Counted from the stretch's first letter, positions 1 to 6,605 are shown. The stretch: DNA of 8,856 nt from an uncultured Pseudomonadales bacterium (GCA_947258895.1 CAMYKE010000030.1:1-8856), one strand, 5' to 3'. Translations and numbers: made by a program. Notes: a model not told the origin generated them from the letters alone.

Positions 1-197
1 CCGGGCGCAGCACCGGTCCGCACTTGCACTATGAGTTCCTCATGAATGGGGTTCATCGTAATCCGCGCACCATCCTCAACAAGCTACCCAAAGCGAAATC
101 GATTCCCGAGCAAGAGAGGCCACGCTTCCTGGCAGAGACCCAATCCCTGCTGGCACAACTTGAAGCAAACGACCGTTTTCTGGCCTACAGCCAGTAG
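1..197 (+). CDS. LytM/M23-family peptidoglycan endopeptidase, C-terminal fragment
   Basis: This is the 3' end of a gene whose start lies outside the window. It is read in the frame beginning at base 3 and gives 64 residues before a TAG stop at 195-197. The fragment opens with GRSTGPHLHYEF, the C-terminal signature of M23 (LytM) zinc metallopeptidases; the HLH pair at fragment residues 7-9 supplies a metal ligand and a catalytic histidine. The last ~40 residues are a charged helical tail. Family members cut peptide cross-links of peptidoglycan in the periplasm; MepM-type proteins do this to let new strands be inserted. The following gene, anmK, recycles cell-wall sugars, which fits. The family call is firm. 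Assignment to MepM specifically is inference, because the LysM and most of the catalytic domain are not visible. Confidence 0.88.
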   Translation, partial: GRSTGPHLHYEFLMNGVHRNPRTILNKLPKAKSIPEQERPRFLAETQSLLAQLEANDRFLAYSQ

Positions 198-304
198 GTA
201 CTGATAAGGCATCAATTCGGCATTCCCGGGCAGACACTACGCTGCACCGAGTCACAGGAAACAGCGATTAATCCGTAATCAAGATGAGGCAAGCTGAGCG
301 AACC

Positions 305-1429
305 ATGGGCAATCAGCAGGCGAGCTTATTTATCGGCTTGATGTCCGGCACCAGCATGGATGGCGTTGATGCAGCGCTAGTCGAATTCGGAAACAACAGC
401 CCAATCCTTGTGGCATGGCATAGCCTTGAAATGCCCCTGGAATTGCGTCTTCAAATTGAAGCGCTCACCAGCCCCGGAGAGGACGAGATTGACCGTTTCG
501 GCCAGCTGGATACCGAATTAGGCAAGCTGTTCGCCCGGGCCGCACTGGAACTGATTGCCAAGGCCGGAAAGGAACCGGCGCAAATTTCTGCTATCGGCAG
601 TCACGGCCAGACCATCCGCCATCGTCCCGGGTTTGTACACCCCTATACCCTGCAGATCGCGGACCCGAATACGATTACCCAAATTACCGGCATCACTACT
701 GTAGCGGATTTCCGGCGTCGTGATATGGCGGCCGGTGGCCAGGGCGCGCCGCTGGTGCCGGCTTTTCATGCGCAGGTATTTCGCTGCGACGAGCATGATC
801 GCGCAATCCTCAATATCGGCGGCATAGCGAATTTGACACTGCTCCCCGCTCATTCGGAACGCCCCGTGACCGGCTTCGATACCGGCCCCGGCAATGGCCT
901 GCTGGATAGCTGGACGCTGCAACACCTCGGCAAAACCTACGACGAGGGAGGTCAATGGGCAGCGACAGGCTCTTGCCAGGCACGGCTGCTGGAGCAGCTA
1001 CTGGCCGACCCCTACTTCGCGTTAGCGCCGCCCAAAAGCACGGGCAGGGAATACTTTAGCTCTCACTGGTTGACAGCGGCACTCGAGCAAGCCCATACGG
1101 ACTATGCAGCTCAGGATGTCGCGGCGACTCTGGTTGAACTGGTGGCGCGCCCGATTTGCGTTGCACTGCAGAACCATTTGCCGGCTTGCGATGAACTGTA
1201 CATTTGCGGTGGTGGTTCCCACAACCAGGCGATGTGTACTCGCATCAGCGCATTGCTGCCGGCGACCCGCGTTCAATCTACCCAGGTACTGGGTGTCGAT
1301 CCGGACTGGGTGGAAGCACTGGCCTTCGCCTGGCTCGCCAGGCAGACCCTGGAGCGTAAGCCGGGAAATCTGGTGTCCGTCACCGGCGCGCGCAGTTCCT
1401 GCGTGCTGGGGGGGGTGTATTACGCCTGA
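305..1429 (+). CDS. anmK: Anhydro-N-acetylmuramic acid kinase AnmK
   Basis: AnmK opens the 1,6-anhydro ring of anhydro-N-acetylmuramic acid and phosphorylates it to MurNAc-6-phosphate, using ATP in the cytoplasm. This is a step in peptidoglycan recycling. From ATG 305 the protein has 374 residues, close to the ~365-370 usual for the family. Visible motifs are the N-terminal phosphate loop GLMSGTSMDGVDAAL, a GSHGQT segment, ADFRRRDMAAGGQGAPLVPAFH-like sugar-site residues, NIGGIANLT, and FDTGPGNGLLD, whose Asp (residue 192) matches the catalytic base region. An in-frame ATG at 284 would add seven residues. I prefer 305 because homologues begin only a few residues before the phosphate loop and a GAG lies 6 bases upstream of it, but neither site has a strong ribosome-binding sequence. 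The 107 bases before it show no clear promoter, so co-transcription with the upstream peptidase gene is possible. Confidence 0.96.
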   Translation: MGNQQASLFIGLMSGTSMDGVDAALVEFGNNSPILVAWHSLEMPLELRLQIEALTSPGEDEIDRFGQLDTELGKLFARAALELIAKAGKEPAQISAIGSHGQTIRHRPGFVHPYTLQIADPNTITQITGITTVADFRRRDMAAGGQGAPLVPAFHAQVFRCDEHDRAILNIGGIANLTLLPAHSERPVTGFDTGPGNGLLDSWTLQHLGKTYDEGGQWAATGSCQARLLEQLLADPYFALAPPKSTGREYFSSHWLTAALEQAHTDYAAQDVAATLVELVARPICVALQNHLPACDELYICGGGSHNQAMCTRISALLPATRVQSTQVLGVDPDWVEALAFAWLARQTLERKPGNLVSVTGARSSCVLGGVYYA

Positions 1430-1483
1430 TTGTTTCTGTCGTTAAATCGGCAGCAGTCAGAGGGGCAGGTTATTAACACATTG

Positions 1484-1831
1484 CTAGATCGAAAATGACG
1501 AGCCACAGCCACAGGTGGTTTTCGCACTGGGATTGCGAATCACAAAACGAGAGCCCTCAAGTCCCTCTTCATAATCGACTTCCGAACCAAGCAAGTACTG
1601 GAAACTCATGGGATCGACGACCATTGCTACCCCCTGGTTTTCTACCCGGGTATCGTCCTCCGCGACTTCATCGTCAAAGGTGAAGCCGTACTGAAAGCCC
1701 GAGCAGCCTCCGCCGGTCACAAAGACCCGCAGCAAAAGTTCGTCGTTACCTTCATTCTCGATCAGCGCCTTCACTTTATTCGCTGCCGCATCACAGAATG
1801 TCAGGGGTGCCTGAGCTACCACTCCGGACAT
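1484..1831 (-). CDS. erpA: Iron-sulfur cluster insertion protein ErpA
   Basis: ErpA is an A-type carrier that hands Fe-S clusters to apo-proteins, in E. coli notably to IspG/IspH of isoprenoid synthesis and to respiratory enzymes. The 115-residue product is nearly the length of E. coli ErpA (114) and shares long identical stretches with it, including [24 protein letters not shown] and CGCGSSFSI segments. The three cluster ligands are C43, C107 and C109; there is also an extra C13. The frame stays open to an ATG at 1873, but the start at 1831 is chosen for two reasons: TGAGGT (1839-1844) sits 7 bases before it, and the predicted promoter would begin transcripts near 1858, downstream of the longer start. 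It is the last gene of the argC-side minus-strand run and converges with anmK, with 54 bases between the stops and no clear terminator. Confidence 0.97.
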   Translation of the reverse strand: MSGVVAQAPLTFCDAAANKVKALIENEGNDELLLRVFVTGGGCSGFQYGFTFDDEVAEDDTRVENQGVAMVVDPMSFQYLLGSEVDYEEGLEGSRFVIRNPSAKTTCGCGSSFSI

Positions 1832-1864
1832 AAGAATTACCTCAGATTCGCTTACAATAACGGT

Positions 1865-1894
1865 ATTATCCATTTACCCGAGTAATTTAGTCAA
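1865..1894 (-). promoter_or_regulatory. Sigma-70-type promoter of erpA
   Basis: Read on the minus strand, a -35 element TTGACT (1889-1894, 5 of 6 consensus) and a -10 element GATAAT (1865-1870, 5 of 6) are separated by 18 bases. Transcription would begin near 1858, leaving a leader of about 27 bases that contains the erpA Shine-Dalgarno sequence. The -35 element overlaps the stop codon of the bactofilin gene. The elements are visible in the sequence; activity is inferred. Confidence 0.65.
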
Positions 1895-1898
1895 GTAT
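1874..1898 (-). promoter_or_regulatory. Predicted IscR type 1 binding site upstream of erpA
   Basis: On the minus strand this 25-base site starts with ATACTTGACT (1889-1898), has the A/T-rich centre AAATT, and ends with ACTCGGGTAA (1874-1883). Compared by eye with the IscR type 1 consensus as I remember it (half-sites ATASYYGACT and AGTCRRSTAT around a 5-base A/T-rich core), 23 of 25 positions agree. It covers the -35 element and most of the spacer of the erpA promoter, the geometry expected for repression. In E. coli, [2Fe-2S]-IscR binds type 1 sites and represses Fe-S assembly genes when clusters are plentiful. The same logic is inferred here. Confidence 0.72.
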
Positions 1899-2346
1899 TT
1901 ACAACACTCTTCGTATCTTCATCCAGTTCCGAAGTGACCGCTACACTCGCACCGCCGTTGGCTTCCTGCTTCCCGTCGTCGCCATGGAGCAAACTGCCGT
2001 TAACCTGGGCGCCCATCACCATTTCAATAAGGTTATAGTGCACGGTACCGGTCACTACCGCATTCGCCGCAAGCTCGACATGCTCGGAAGAATAGACGTC
2101 GCCAATAACCTGACCGTTGATGATGATGTTCGGCGCGCGCACCTCTCCTTCCACTACGCCATGGTCGCTGATCCGGACGACGGCGGCAGACTCTTCAGCC
2201 GCGATCACGCAACCCCGCACCCTGCCGTCGACATGCAGGCCGCCGGTAAAGTGCACGTCACCAATGATGTCAGTCTTGCTCGAGACCAGAGTATCGTAGT
2301 GGTGCCGGTTTTTTTTGCGAGCCTTTTTCTTTTTACTGCCTAACAT
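1891..2346 (-). CDS. Bactofilin (polymer-forming cytoskeletal protein)
   Basis: The protein has 151 residues. Its core (about 22-120) shows the bactofilin pattern of short beta-helix rungs with recurring G-x-V/I turns, for example IIGDVHFTGGLHVDGRVRG, GVVEGEVRAPNIIINGQVIG and TGTVHYNLIEM. Bactofilins polymerise without nucleotide into filaments or sheets at the inner face of the membrane and organise cell-wall enzymes or polar structures; the specific role here is unknown. The N-terminus is very basic (KKKKARKK at 5-12), plausibly for membrane contact. The C-terminal ~30 residues are acidic and low-complexity, as is usual for the disordered tails of this family. AGGAGG (2356-2361) lies 9 bases before the ATG. 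The gene overlaps the end of the upstream membrane-protein gene by 14 bp, which suggests translational coupling. Confidence 0.92.
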   Translation of the reverse strand: MLGSKKKKARKKNRHHYDTLVSSKTDIIGDVHFTGGLHVDGRVRGCVIAAEESAAVVRISDHGVVEGEVRAPNIIINGQVIGDVYSSEHVELAANAVVTGTVHYNLIEMVMGAQVNGSLLHGDDGKQEANGGASVAVTSELDEDTKSVVNT

Positions 2347-3052
2347 TAACGAGTGCCTCCTGGATTACCCAGTCAAATTGACGAGTTATGGATTGTGGTT
2401 TTTCGCCGTCGGATTGAGCAACTATCTCAACCTTTTCGACCACAAAGTCCGGTGGGACCTGAATGCCCAGCGACATATTCTGGAAATAACGAAACTTGAA
2501 TTTCACCTCGTCCTGAGCCGCCGCGAGCTGGCCCATTTCAAGCACGCCGGGGATGCCATCCTCCGATCCGGTCAACCGCAGCTCCGCGGCACCCGTCAAG
2601 GGTTCGTCGTTCTTGCCAACCTGGGTCATGACCCAGTTCACTGTAAATTCATTCTCTGCGGCGCCCCGGGCTACCGCCAGGCCTTGCACGTGCAATCCCT
2701 TCACGTCAGCTTCCGGATTCATCACACTTTTGTAAAAAGCGACCTCCTTGCCCAGTTGCCGCAGCTGGTCTTCCATCTCCTTGATTGCCTTCCGCGAGTT
2801 CTCGACCGCCACCTTATCGACCAGGCGATCACGCGTCAGGGTCGTGATTTGCTGCTTCATCTGGCGTAGCCGGGTCCGATCTCCAGGAGCGACCGTCTGC
2901 AGCTGGTTCTGGTAAAACAGGCCCGCAACGAAACCGCCAGATCCCAGCGCGGCGCCGATTAGCAACAACACCAGGAAAAAAGTGAAACGTCGCCACGGCC
3001 GGTATGACCTGACCACCAGTTTGTGTTGTTTGCTGCCGCGAACTTTTGCCAT
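2333..3052 (-). CDS. Single-pass inner-membrane protein with coiled coil, DUF6776-type
   Basis: The function is unknown. The 239-residue product has a short basic cytoplasmic N-terminus (to about residue 22), one hydrophobic span (about 23-47), a charged heptad-like stretch predicted as coiled coil (about 58-108), then a soluble periplasmic domain. EVAFYKSVMNPEA (103-115) and the late FRYFQNMSLGIQVPPDF-like segment (188-203) are features I associate with the DUF6776 family of gammaproteobacteria, identified from memory. The topology resembles cell-wall or division scaffolds. Overlap with the bactofilin gene suggests that the two products work together, but that is inference. The ATG at 3052 has only a weak AGAG about 8 bases upstream. 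The gene lies 128 bases after the argC stop, so readthrough from argC is likely because no other promoter is obvious. Confidence 0.82.
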   Translation of the reverse strand: MAKVRGSKQHKLVVRSYRPWRRFTFFLVLLLIGAALGSGGFVAGLFYQNQLQTVAPGDRTRLRQMKQQITTLTRDRLVDKVAVENSRKAIKEMEDQLRQLGKEVAFYKSVMNPEADVKGLHVQGLAVARGAAENEFTVNWVMTQVGKNDEPLTGAAELRLTGSEDGIPGVLEMGQLAAAQDEVKFKFRYFQNMSLGIQVPPDFVVEKVEIVAQSDGEKPQSITRQFDWVIQEALVNVRQ

Positions 3053-3080
3053 GGAGAATCTCTACGGTGCTGCTGCTGTT

Positions 3081-3119
3081 GGCAAGGCGGTGGTGTTTCC
3101 CGGCGAGCCACGCCTTGCC
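3081..3119. other. Intergenic inverted repeat (stem-loop) between argC and the DUF6776 gene
   Basis: GGCAAGGCG (3081-3089) and CGCCTTGCC (3111-3119) are perfect 9-base complementary arms. After a one-base bulge (3090) the pairing continues with TGG/CCA (3091-3093 with 3108-3110), leaving a 14-base loop. No T-run follows on either strand, so it is not a standard intrinsic terminator. A role in mRNA processing, partial attenuation or 3'-end protection of argC message is possible. Confidence 0.6.
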
Positions 3120-3180
3120 GTGTTCGCTGGCACGCAACCCCAATTCGCATGCTTCAGGTTGGCGTAGATCTCGAGGGGCC

Positions 3181-4242
3181 TCAAGGCAGCAGGCCAATGG
3201 CCGCAAGACCCGTCGTCTCGTCCAGGCCGAACATCAGGTTCATATTCTGCACCGCCTGGCCTGCCGCGCCCTTGACCAGGTTGTCGATGACCGCCAGCAC
3301 TACGATCACATTCCCTCCCTGGGGTCGGTGAACTGCAATGCGGCAGTGATTGGCACCTTTCACGCTGCGCGTTTCGGGATGCGACCCGGCTGGCATAACA
3401 TCGACAAACGGCTCATCCCGGTAGCAAGACTCATAAATTGACTGTAGCTTAGTCTCGCCGTTATTCAATGCAGCGTCGGCCAGGGCGCGCTCATTCAGTG
3501 TCGCATACAGAGTGGCATGAATTCCGCGAATCATCGGGGTCAAATGTGGCACAAATGTCAGGCCGACGCGCTCTTTCGCCACCTCCTGCAACCCCTGGCT
3601 GATTTCTGGCAGGTGGCGGTGTCCGGCTACGCCATAGGCCTTGAAGCTTTCGCTGCATTCCCCCGCCAGGGTAGCAATAGCGGGGCTCCGCCCGGCACCG
3701 CTGACACCGGACTTGGCGTCGGCGATCAGGCTGCCAGCGTCAACCAGGTCATGGCTCAGGAGCGGCAGGAAACCGAGCTGGACTGCGGTTGGATAACAGC
3801 CCGGATTTGCCACCAATCGTGCACCCTTTACCTGCTCGCGGTTCATTTCGGGCAAACCATACACGGCGGTGGCGATCACTTCCGGACAGGCGTGCGGCTG
3901 GCCGTACCACTGCGACCATTGCCCCGCATCCTTGATCCGAAAGTCGGCGGACAGATCGATAACCCGGATCCCCGCCTCGAGTAATTCGGGCACCTGGCCC
4001 ATGGCTACTCCGTTAGGGGTGGCGAAGAACACCACGTCACAATCCGCCAATTCCGCTAGCGTTGGCGATTTGAATTCAAGATCAACTGCGCCACGCAAGT
4101 TGGGAAACATCTCCGCAACCTTCACACCCTGCTCGGAGCGTGAGGTGATCACCCGGATAGTTACGGAAGGGTGATTGGCCAGAATCCTGAGCAATTCCAC
4201 ACCCGTGTAACCGGTTCCCCCGATAATGCCAACCTGAATCAC
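3181..4242 (-). CDS. argC: N-acetyl-gamma-glutamyl-phosphate reductase ArgC
   Basis: ArgC reduces N-acetyl-gamma-glutamyl phosphate to N-acetylglutamate semialdehyde with NADPH, the third step of arginine biosynthesis, in the cytoplasm. The 353-residue length fits the long (type 1) ArgC class. The NADP-binding loop [10 protein letters not shown] is at residues 5-14, the catalytic cysteine C149 sits in NPGCYPT, and KSGVSGAGR (177-185), GHRHLPE (207-213) and [11 protein letters not shown] (230-240) are family signatures. The start codon is GTG (4240-4242): an in-frame TGA occurs a little upstream and no ATG intervenes. GGAG (4248-4251) is 5 bases before the GTG. An ATG at 4242-4244 overlaps the GTG in another frame and is followed at once by TGA. 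It is the first gene of the minus-strand run toward erpA and is divergent from the CLC gene. Confidence 0.97.
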   Translation of the reverse strand: MIQVGIIGGTGYTGVELLRILANHPSVTIRVITSRSEQGVKVAEMFPNLRGAVDLEFKSPTLAELADCDVVFFATPNGVAMGQVPELLEAGIRVIDLSADFRIKDAGQWSQWYGQPHACPEVIATAVYGLPEMNREQVKGARLVANPGCYPTAVQLGFLPLLSHDLVDAGSLIADAKSGVSGAGRSPAIATLAGECSESFKAYGVAGHRHLPEISQGLQEVAKERVGLTFVPHLTPMIRGIHATLYATLNERALADAALNNGETKLQSIYESCYRDEPFVDVMPAGSHPETRSVKGANHCRIAVHRPQGGNVIVVLAVIDNLVKGAAGQAVQNMNLMFGLDETTGLAAIGLLP

Positions 4243-4289
4243 ATAAACTCCATGGTATTTGAACGTTAATCATTTACTCTATCGAGGCC

Positions 4290-4319
4290 AGTATAATAAA
4301 GTCCACCGTTAATGCACAA
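4290..4319 (-). promoter_or_regulatory. Candidate promoter of argC
   Basis: On the minus strand, TATACT (4290-4295, 5 of 6) lies 18 bases after TTGTGC (4314-4319, 3 of 6, with the key TTG). A transcript would start near 4283, with a leader of about 40 bases containing the GGAG before the GTG. The -10 overlaps the plus-strand -10 of the CLC gene. Confidence 0.42.
4292..4297 (+). promoter_or_regulatory. Candidate -10 element of the CLC gene promoter
   Basis: A perfect TATAAT stands 52 bases before the ATG at 4350. No good -35 hexamer is found 16-19 bases upstream, and there is no TGN extension, so an activator may be needed or the match may be chance. The divergent intergenic position supports a promoter. 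Confidence 0.45.
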
Positions 4320-4349
4320 AACAATCCCGCCGGTGGCAACAGAATTCGG

Positions 4350-6116
4350 ATGCGCAGCCTGACCACGACAATGGAAAACTTCCGCAACCGCCTGGCCAAC
4401 CTGGATGCGCTGCCCCAGTTCGCGCTGCTGGGCGTGTTATCGGGAATAGGGACAGGCGTTATTATCGTGCTGTTCCGCCTCGCCATCGAAATTCCGCTAC
4501 GCCTGGCCCTGCCCGACGGGTCCCCCGATAATTTCGAGGCGCTGGGGCCAGTGACGCGCTTCCTGGCACCGCTGCTGGGCGCACTCACTATCGGCCTGTT
4601 ACTTTCATCCCTGGCCAAGGAATATCGCTCGATGGGCGTCACCCACGTGCTGGAGCGCCTTAACTTCCATGAAGCCAACGTGTCATTGCGAAGTGCATTT
4701 AGCCAGTTTGCAGTGGGGGTGATCAGTCTCGTTAGCGGCAACTCCGCGGGGCGCGAGGGGCCTGCCGTGCACCTTGGTGCCGCCTTTAATTCATTCGGCG
4801 GTCGCCATCTTGGTTTACCCAATAACAGCGTCCGGGTACTGGTCGGCTGTGGCACCGCCGCAGCCATCGCGGCCTCGTTTAACACTCCCATCGCCGGGGT
4901 CATCTTCGCCATGGAAGTGGTGTTGATGGAGTATACGATCGCCGGCTTTACCCCGGTAATATTAGCGGCGGTTTCGGCCACCGTGGTATCGCGTATGGTC
5001 TACGGCAATGAAATCGCCTTCGAGGTCCCGGCGCTGGCTATCCAGTCGCTGTGGGACCTGCCAATCACCATCCTGATGGGTTTTATTCTGGGCGCGCTGG
5101 GCTCCCTGTTTATCAGGATCATCACACTGAGTGGCAAACTGCAGCACATACACTTCATGCTTCGCGTGGTGATTGCCGGCACGGTGACGGGTATTCTGGC
5201 AGTGCTGGTTCCTGCATGCATGGGCATTGGTTATGATTCTGTCGCCGATGCGTTGGCCGGAGAGGTGAGCCTGGGCATCCTGTGCGGCCTGGTGGCGGCC
5301 AAGACACTGGCAACCGCGATTTCGATCGGCCTGGGCATGCCCTACGGCCTGATTGGCCCAATCGTGGTTATCGGCGCCGCGGCCGGGGCCGCACTGGGCA
5401 TTGCTGGCGAGCTGCTGGCGCCGCAATATACATCGGAAGTGGGCCTCTACGCGATGCTGGGCATGGGTGCAATGCTGGGCGCGGTCCTGCAGGCGCCACT
5501 GGCGGGGCTGATGGCATTACTGGAACTCACCGGCAATCCGAACATTATCCTGCCTGGCATGTTGATCATTGTGGTCGCCAATCTGACCACCCGAGCGGTA
5601 TTCAAGCAACGGTCGATCTTCCATGAGATGCTCTCGATGCGAGGAATCAGCCTGGATCAAACACCCGTGTTGCAGGCCCTGAGACGGGTGGGCGTGGTAA
5701 GCCTGATGAACAACAAATGTGTCAGCGAGGAGCAACTCACCGATATCGACCGGGCACAGGCAATCCTTGAAAAAAATCCGGACTGGATCGTCATTACCAA
5801 AGACCGCAAGCCAATCTCGCTGCTCCGGGCGGTGGACCTCGCAAGATACCTGGCAGAAAGTGCACCGAATGATGCCGCTGCCGAACCGGAAACCGCCGCC
5901 GCAGAACCGGCCAAACTGGATTTGCTGGAAATTCCTGCACGGCGCCGGGACCTGGCGAACATCCATCGCCAGGCCACGCTGCAGGAGGCCTTTAACAGGC
6001 TGCACAAGGCCAAGGTAGAAGCGCTTTACGTGGAACGGGTGCGCGCCCCCATGATCACCTCGGTGATGGGAATCGTGACCCGCGACGATATTGAAAACTA
6101 TTACCTTCACAAATAA
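4350..6116 (+). CDS. CLC-family anion channel/transporter with C-terminal CBS domain pair
   Basis: This 588-residue inner-membrane protein has the CLC fold over residues 20-425 and a cytoplasmic CBS pair (about 449-500 and 532-585), joined by an Ala/Glu/Pro-rich linker (about 503-526). CLC proteins move chloride or other anions, either as channels or as anion/proton exchangers; CBS pairs often sense adenine nucleotides. The gating glutamate is present as E136 in GREGP (134-138). By-eye alignment to E. coli ClcA shows unusual ion-path residues: GSGIP becomes SMGVT (Met95 at the central Ser), GIFAP becomes GLIGP (333-337), the internal proton Glu203 becomes Val190 after E189, and Tyr445 becomes Phe424. 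Val at the proton-glutamate position also occurs in E. coli ClcB as I recall it, so a ClcB-like clade is likely. ATG 4350 is used; an ATG at 4371 would remove seven residues, and neither has a good ribosome-binding site. The substrate is not determined. Confidence 0.93.
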   Translation: MRSLTTTMENFRNRLANLDALPQFALLGVLSGIGTGVIIVLFRLAIEIPLRLALPDGSPDNFEALGPVTRFLAPLLGALTIGLLLSSLAKEYRSMGVTHVLERLNFHEANVSLRSAFSQFAVGVISLVSGNSAGREGPAVHLGAAFNSFGGRHLGLPNNSVRVLVGCGTAAAIAASFNTPIAGVIFAMEVVLMEYTIAGFTPVILAAVSATVVSRMVYGNEIAFEVPALAIQSLWDLPITILMGFILGALGSLFIRIITLSGKLQHIHFMLRVVIAGTVTGILAVLVPACMGIGYDSVADALAGEVSLGILCGLVAAKTLATAISIGLGMPYGLIGPIVVIGAAAGAALGIAGELLAPQYTSEVGLYAMLGMGAMLGAVLQAPLAGLMALLELTGNPNIILPGMLIIVVANLTTRAVFKQRSIFHEMLSMRGISLDQTPVLQALRRVGVVSLMNNKCVSEEQLTDIDRAQAILEKNPDWIVITKDRKPISLLRAVDLARYLAESAPNDAAAEPETAAAEPAKLDLLEIPARRRDLANIHRQATLQEAFNRLHKAKVEALYVERVRAPMITSVMGIVTRDDIENYYLHK

Positions 6117-6134
6117 CACGGAACCCCGCCTGCC

Positions 6135-6557
6135 ATGCTGTGGTTAAAAGCCTTTCACCTCATCAGCGTTATCTGCTGGTTCGCCGGACTGTTCTACTTG
6201 CCGCGGCTGTTCGTCTACCATGCAATGAGCGATGACGAGACCAGTCGCGCTCGCTTCAAGGTGATGGAGCGCAAGCTATATCGCGGCATTATGACGCCCT
6301 CTATGGTGCTAAGCGTGCTGTTCGGCGGATGGCTGCTCGCCGGCAACTGGGGCTACTACCAGACGCAGCTCTGGCTGCACATCAAATTAGCGCTGGTGGC
6401 AGTGTTGATCGTTTATCATTTCCTGTGTGGTCACTATTTGCGGCAGTTGCGGGATGACCAGTGTGCCAAATCGCACGTCTATTTTCGCTGGTTTAATGAG
6501 TTCCCGGTGCTGCTATTGATCGCAGTCGTGATTCTGGCGGTGGTGCGACCCTTTTAG
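6135..6557 (+). CDS. hemJ: Protoporphyrinogen IX oxidase HemJ
   Basis: HemJ oxidises protoporphyrinogen IX to protoporphyrin IX, the penultimate step of heme synthesis, in bacteria that use neither HemG nor HemY for this. The 140-residue protein has four hydrophobic spans (about 5-27, 52-70, 79-99, 122-138). The opening MLWLKAFHLISVICWFAGLF with H8 (a likely heme ligand), YLPRLFVYH (21-29) with R24, an HIKL segment with K84, and RWFNEFP (118-124) are the conserved elements of the UPF0093/HemJ family. It begins 18 bases after the CLC stop, so the two are probably co-transcribed; a GGA about 12 bases upstream is a weak ribosome-binding site. hemL follows, placing two tetrapyrrole genes side by side. 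Confidence 0.93.
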   Translation: MLWLKAFHLISVICWFAGLFYLPRLFVYHAMSDDETSRARFKVMERKLYRGIMTPSMVLSVLFGGWLLAGNWGYYQTQLWLHIKLALVAVLIVYHFLCGHYLRQLRDDQCAKSHVYFRWFNEFPVLLLIAVVILAVVRPF

Positions 6558-6605
6558 TTAGACCGATTCGGCTGCGGCCGGGGATCATGAGCTGGAATAA
6601 TGCGG

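Noticed and set aside
198..304. Possible promoter for anmK in the gap after the peptidase gene
   Set aside because: No pair of -35/-10 hexamers with acceptable spacing was found; AGGAAAC near 255 is too far from either ATG, and a TAA at 275 closes the frame.
1408..1415. Run of eight G near the end of anmK as a possible frameshift
   Set aside because: The frame reads through to a normal AnmK C-terminus (LGGVYYA), so no shift is needed.
1832..1873. Longer erpA start at ATG 1873 (129 residues)
   Set aside because: The extra residues are not in ErpA homologues, the start lies upstream of the predicted transcript start, and the strong TGAGGT serves ATG 1831.
2315..2869. Plus-strand open frame of 184 codons opposite the DUF6776 gene
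   Set aside because: Antisense to a gene with a membrane span, coiled coil and family motifs. No ribosome-binding site or promoter supports it.
4260..4272. TGAACGTTAATCA before argC as an ArgR box
   Set aside because: The half-sites resemble TGAAT/ATTCA, but the spacing is 3 instead of 4 and there is only one copy; too weak to call.
4274..4981. Long minus-strand open frame (235 codons) opposite the CLC gene, with others at 4962-5426 and 5517-6119
   Set aside because: They lie wholly antisense to a clear CLC gene, have biased composition with no recognisable motif, and are explained by G+C-rich codon use on the other strand.
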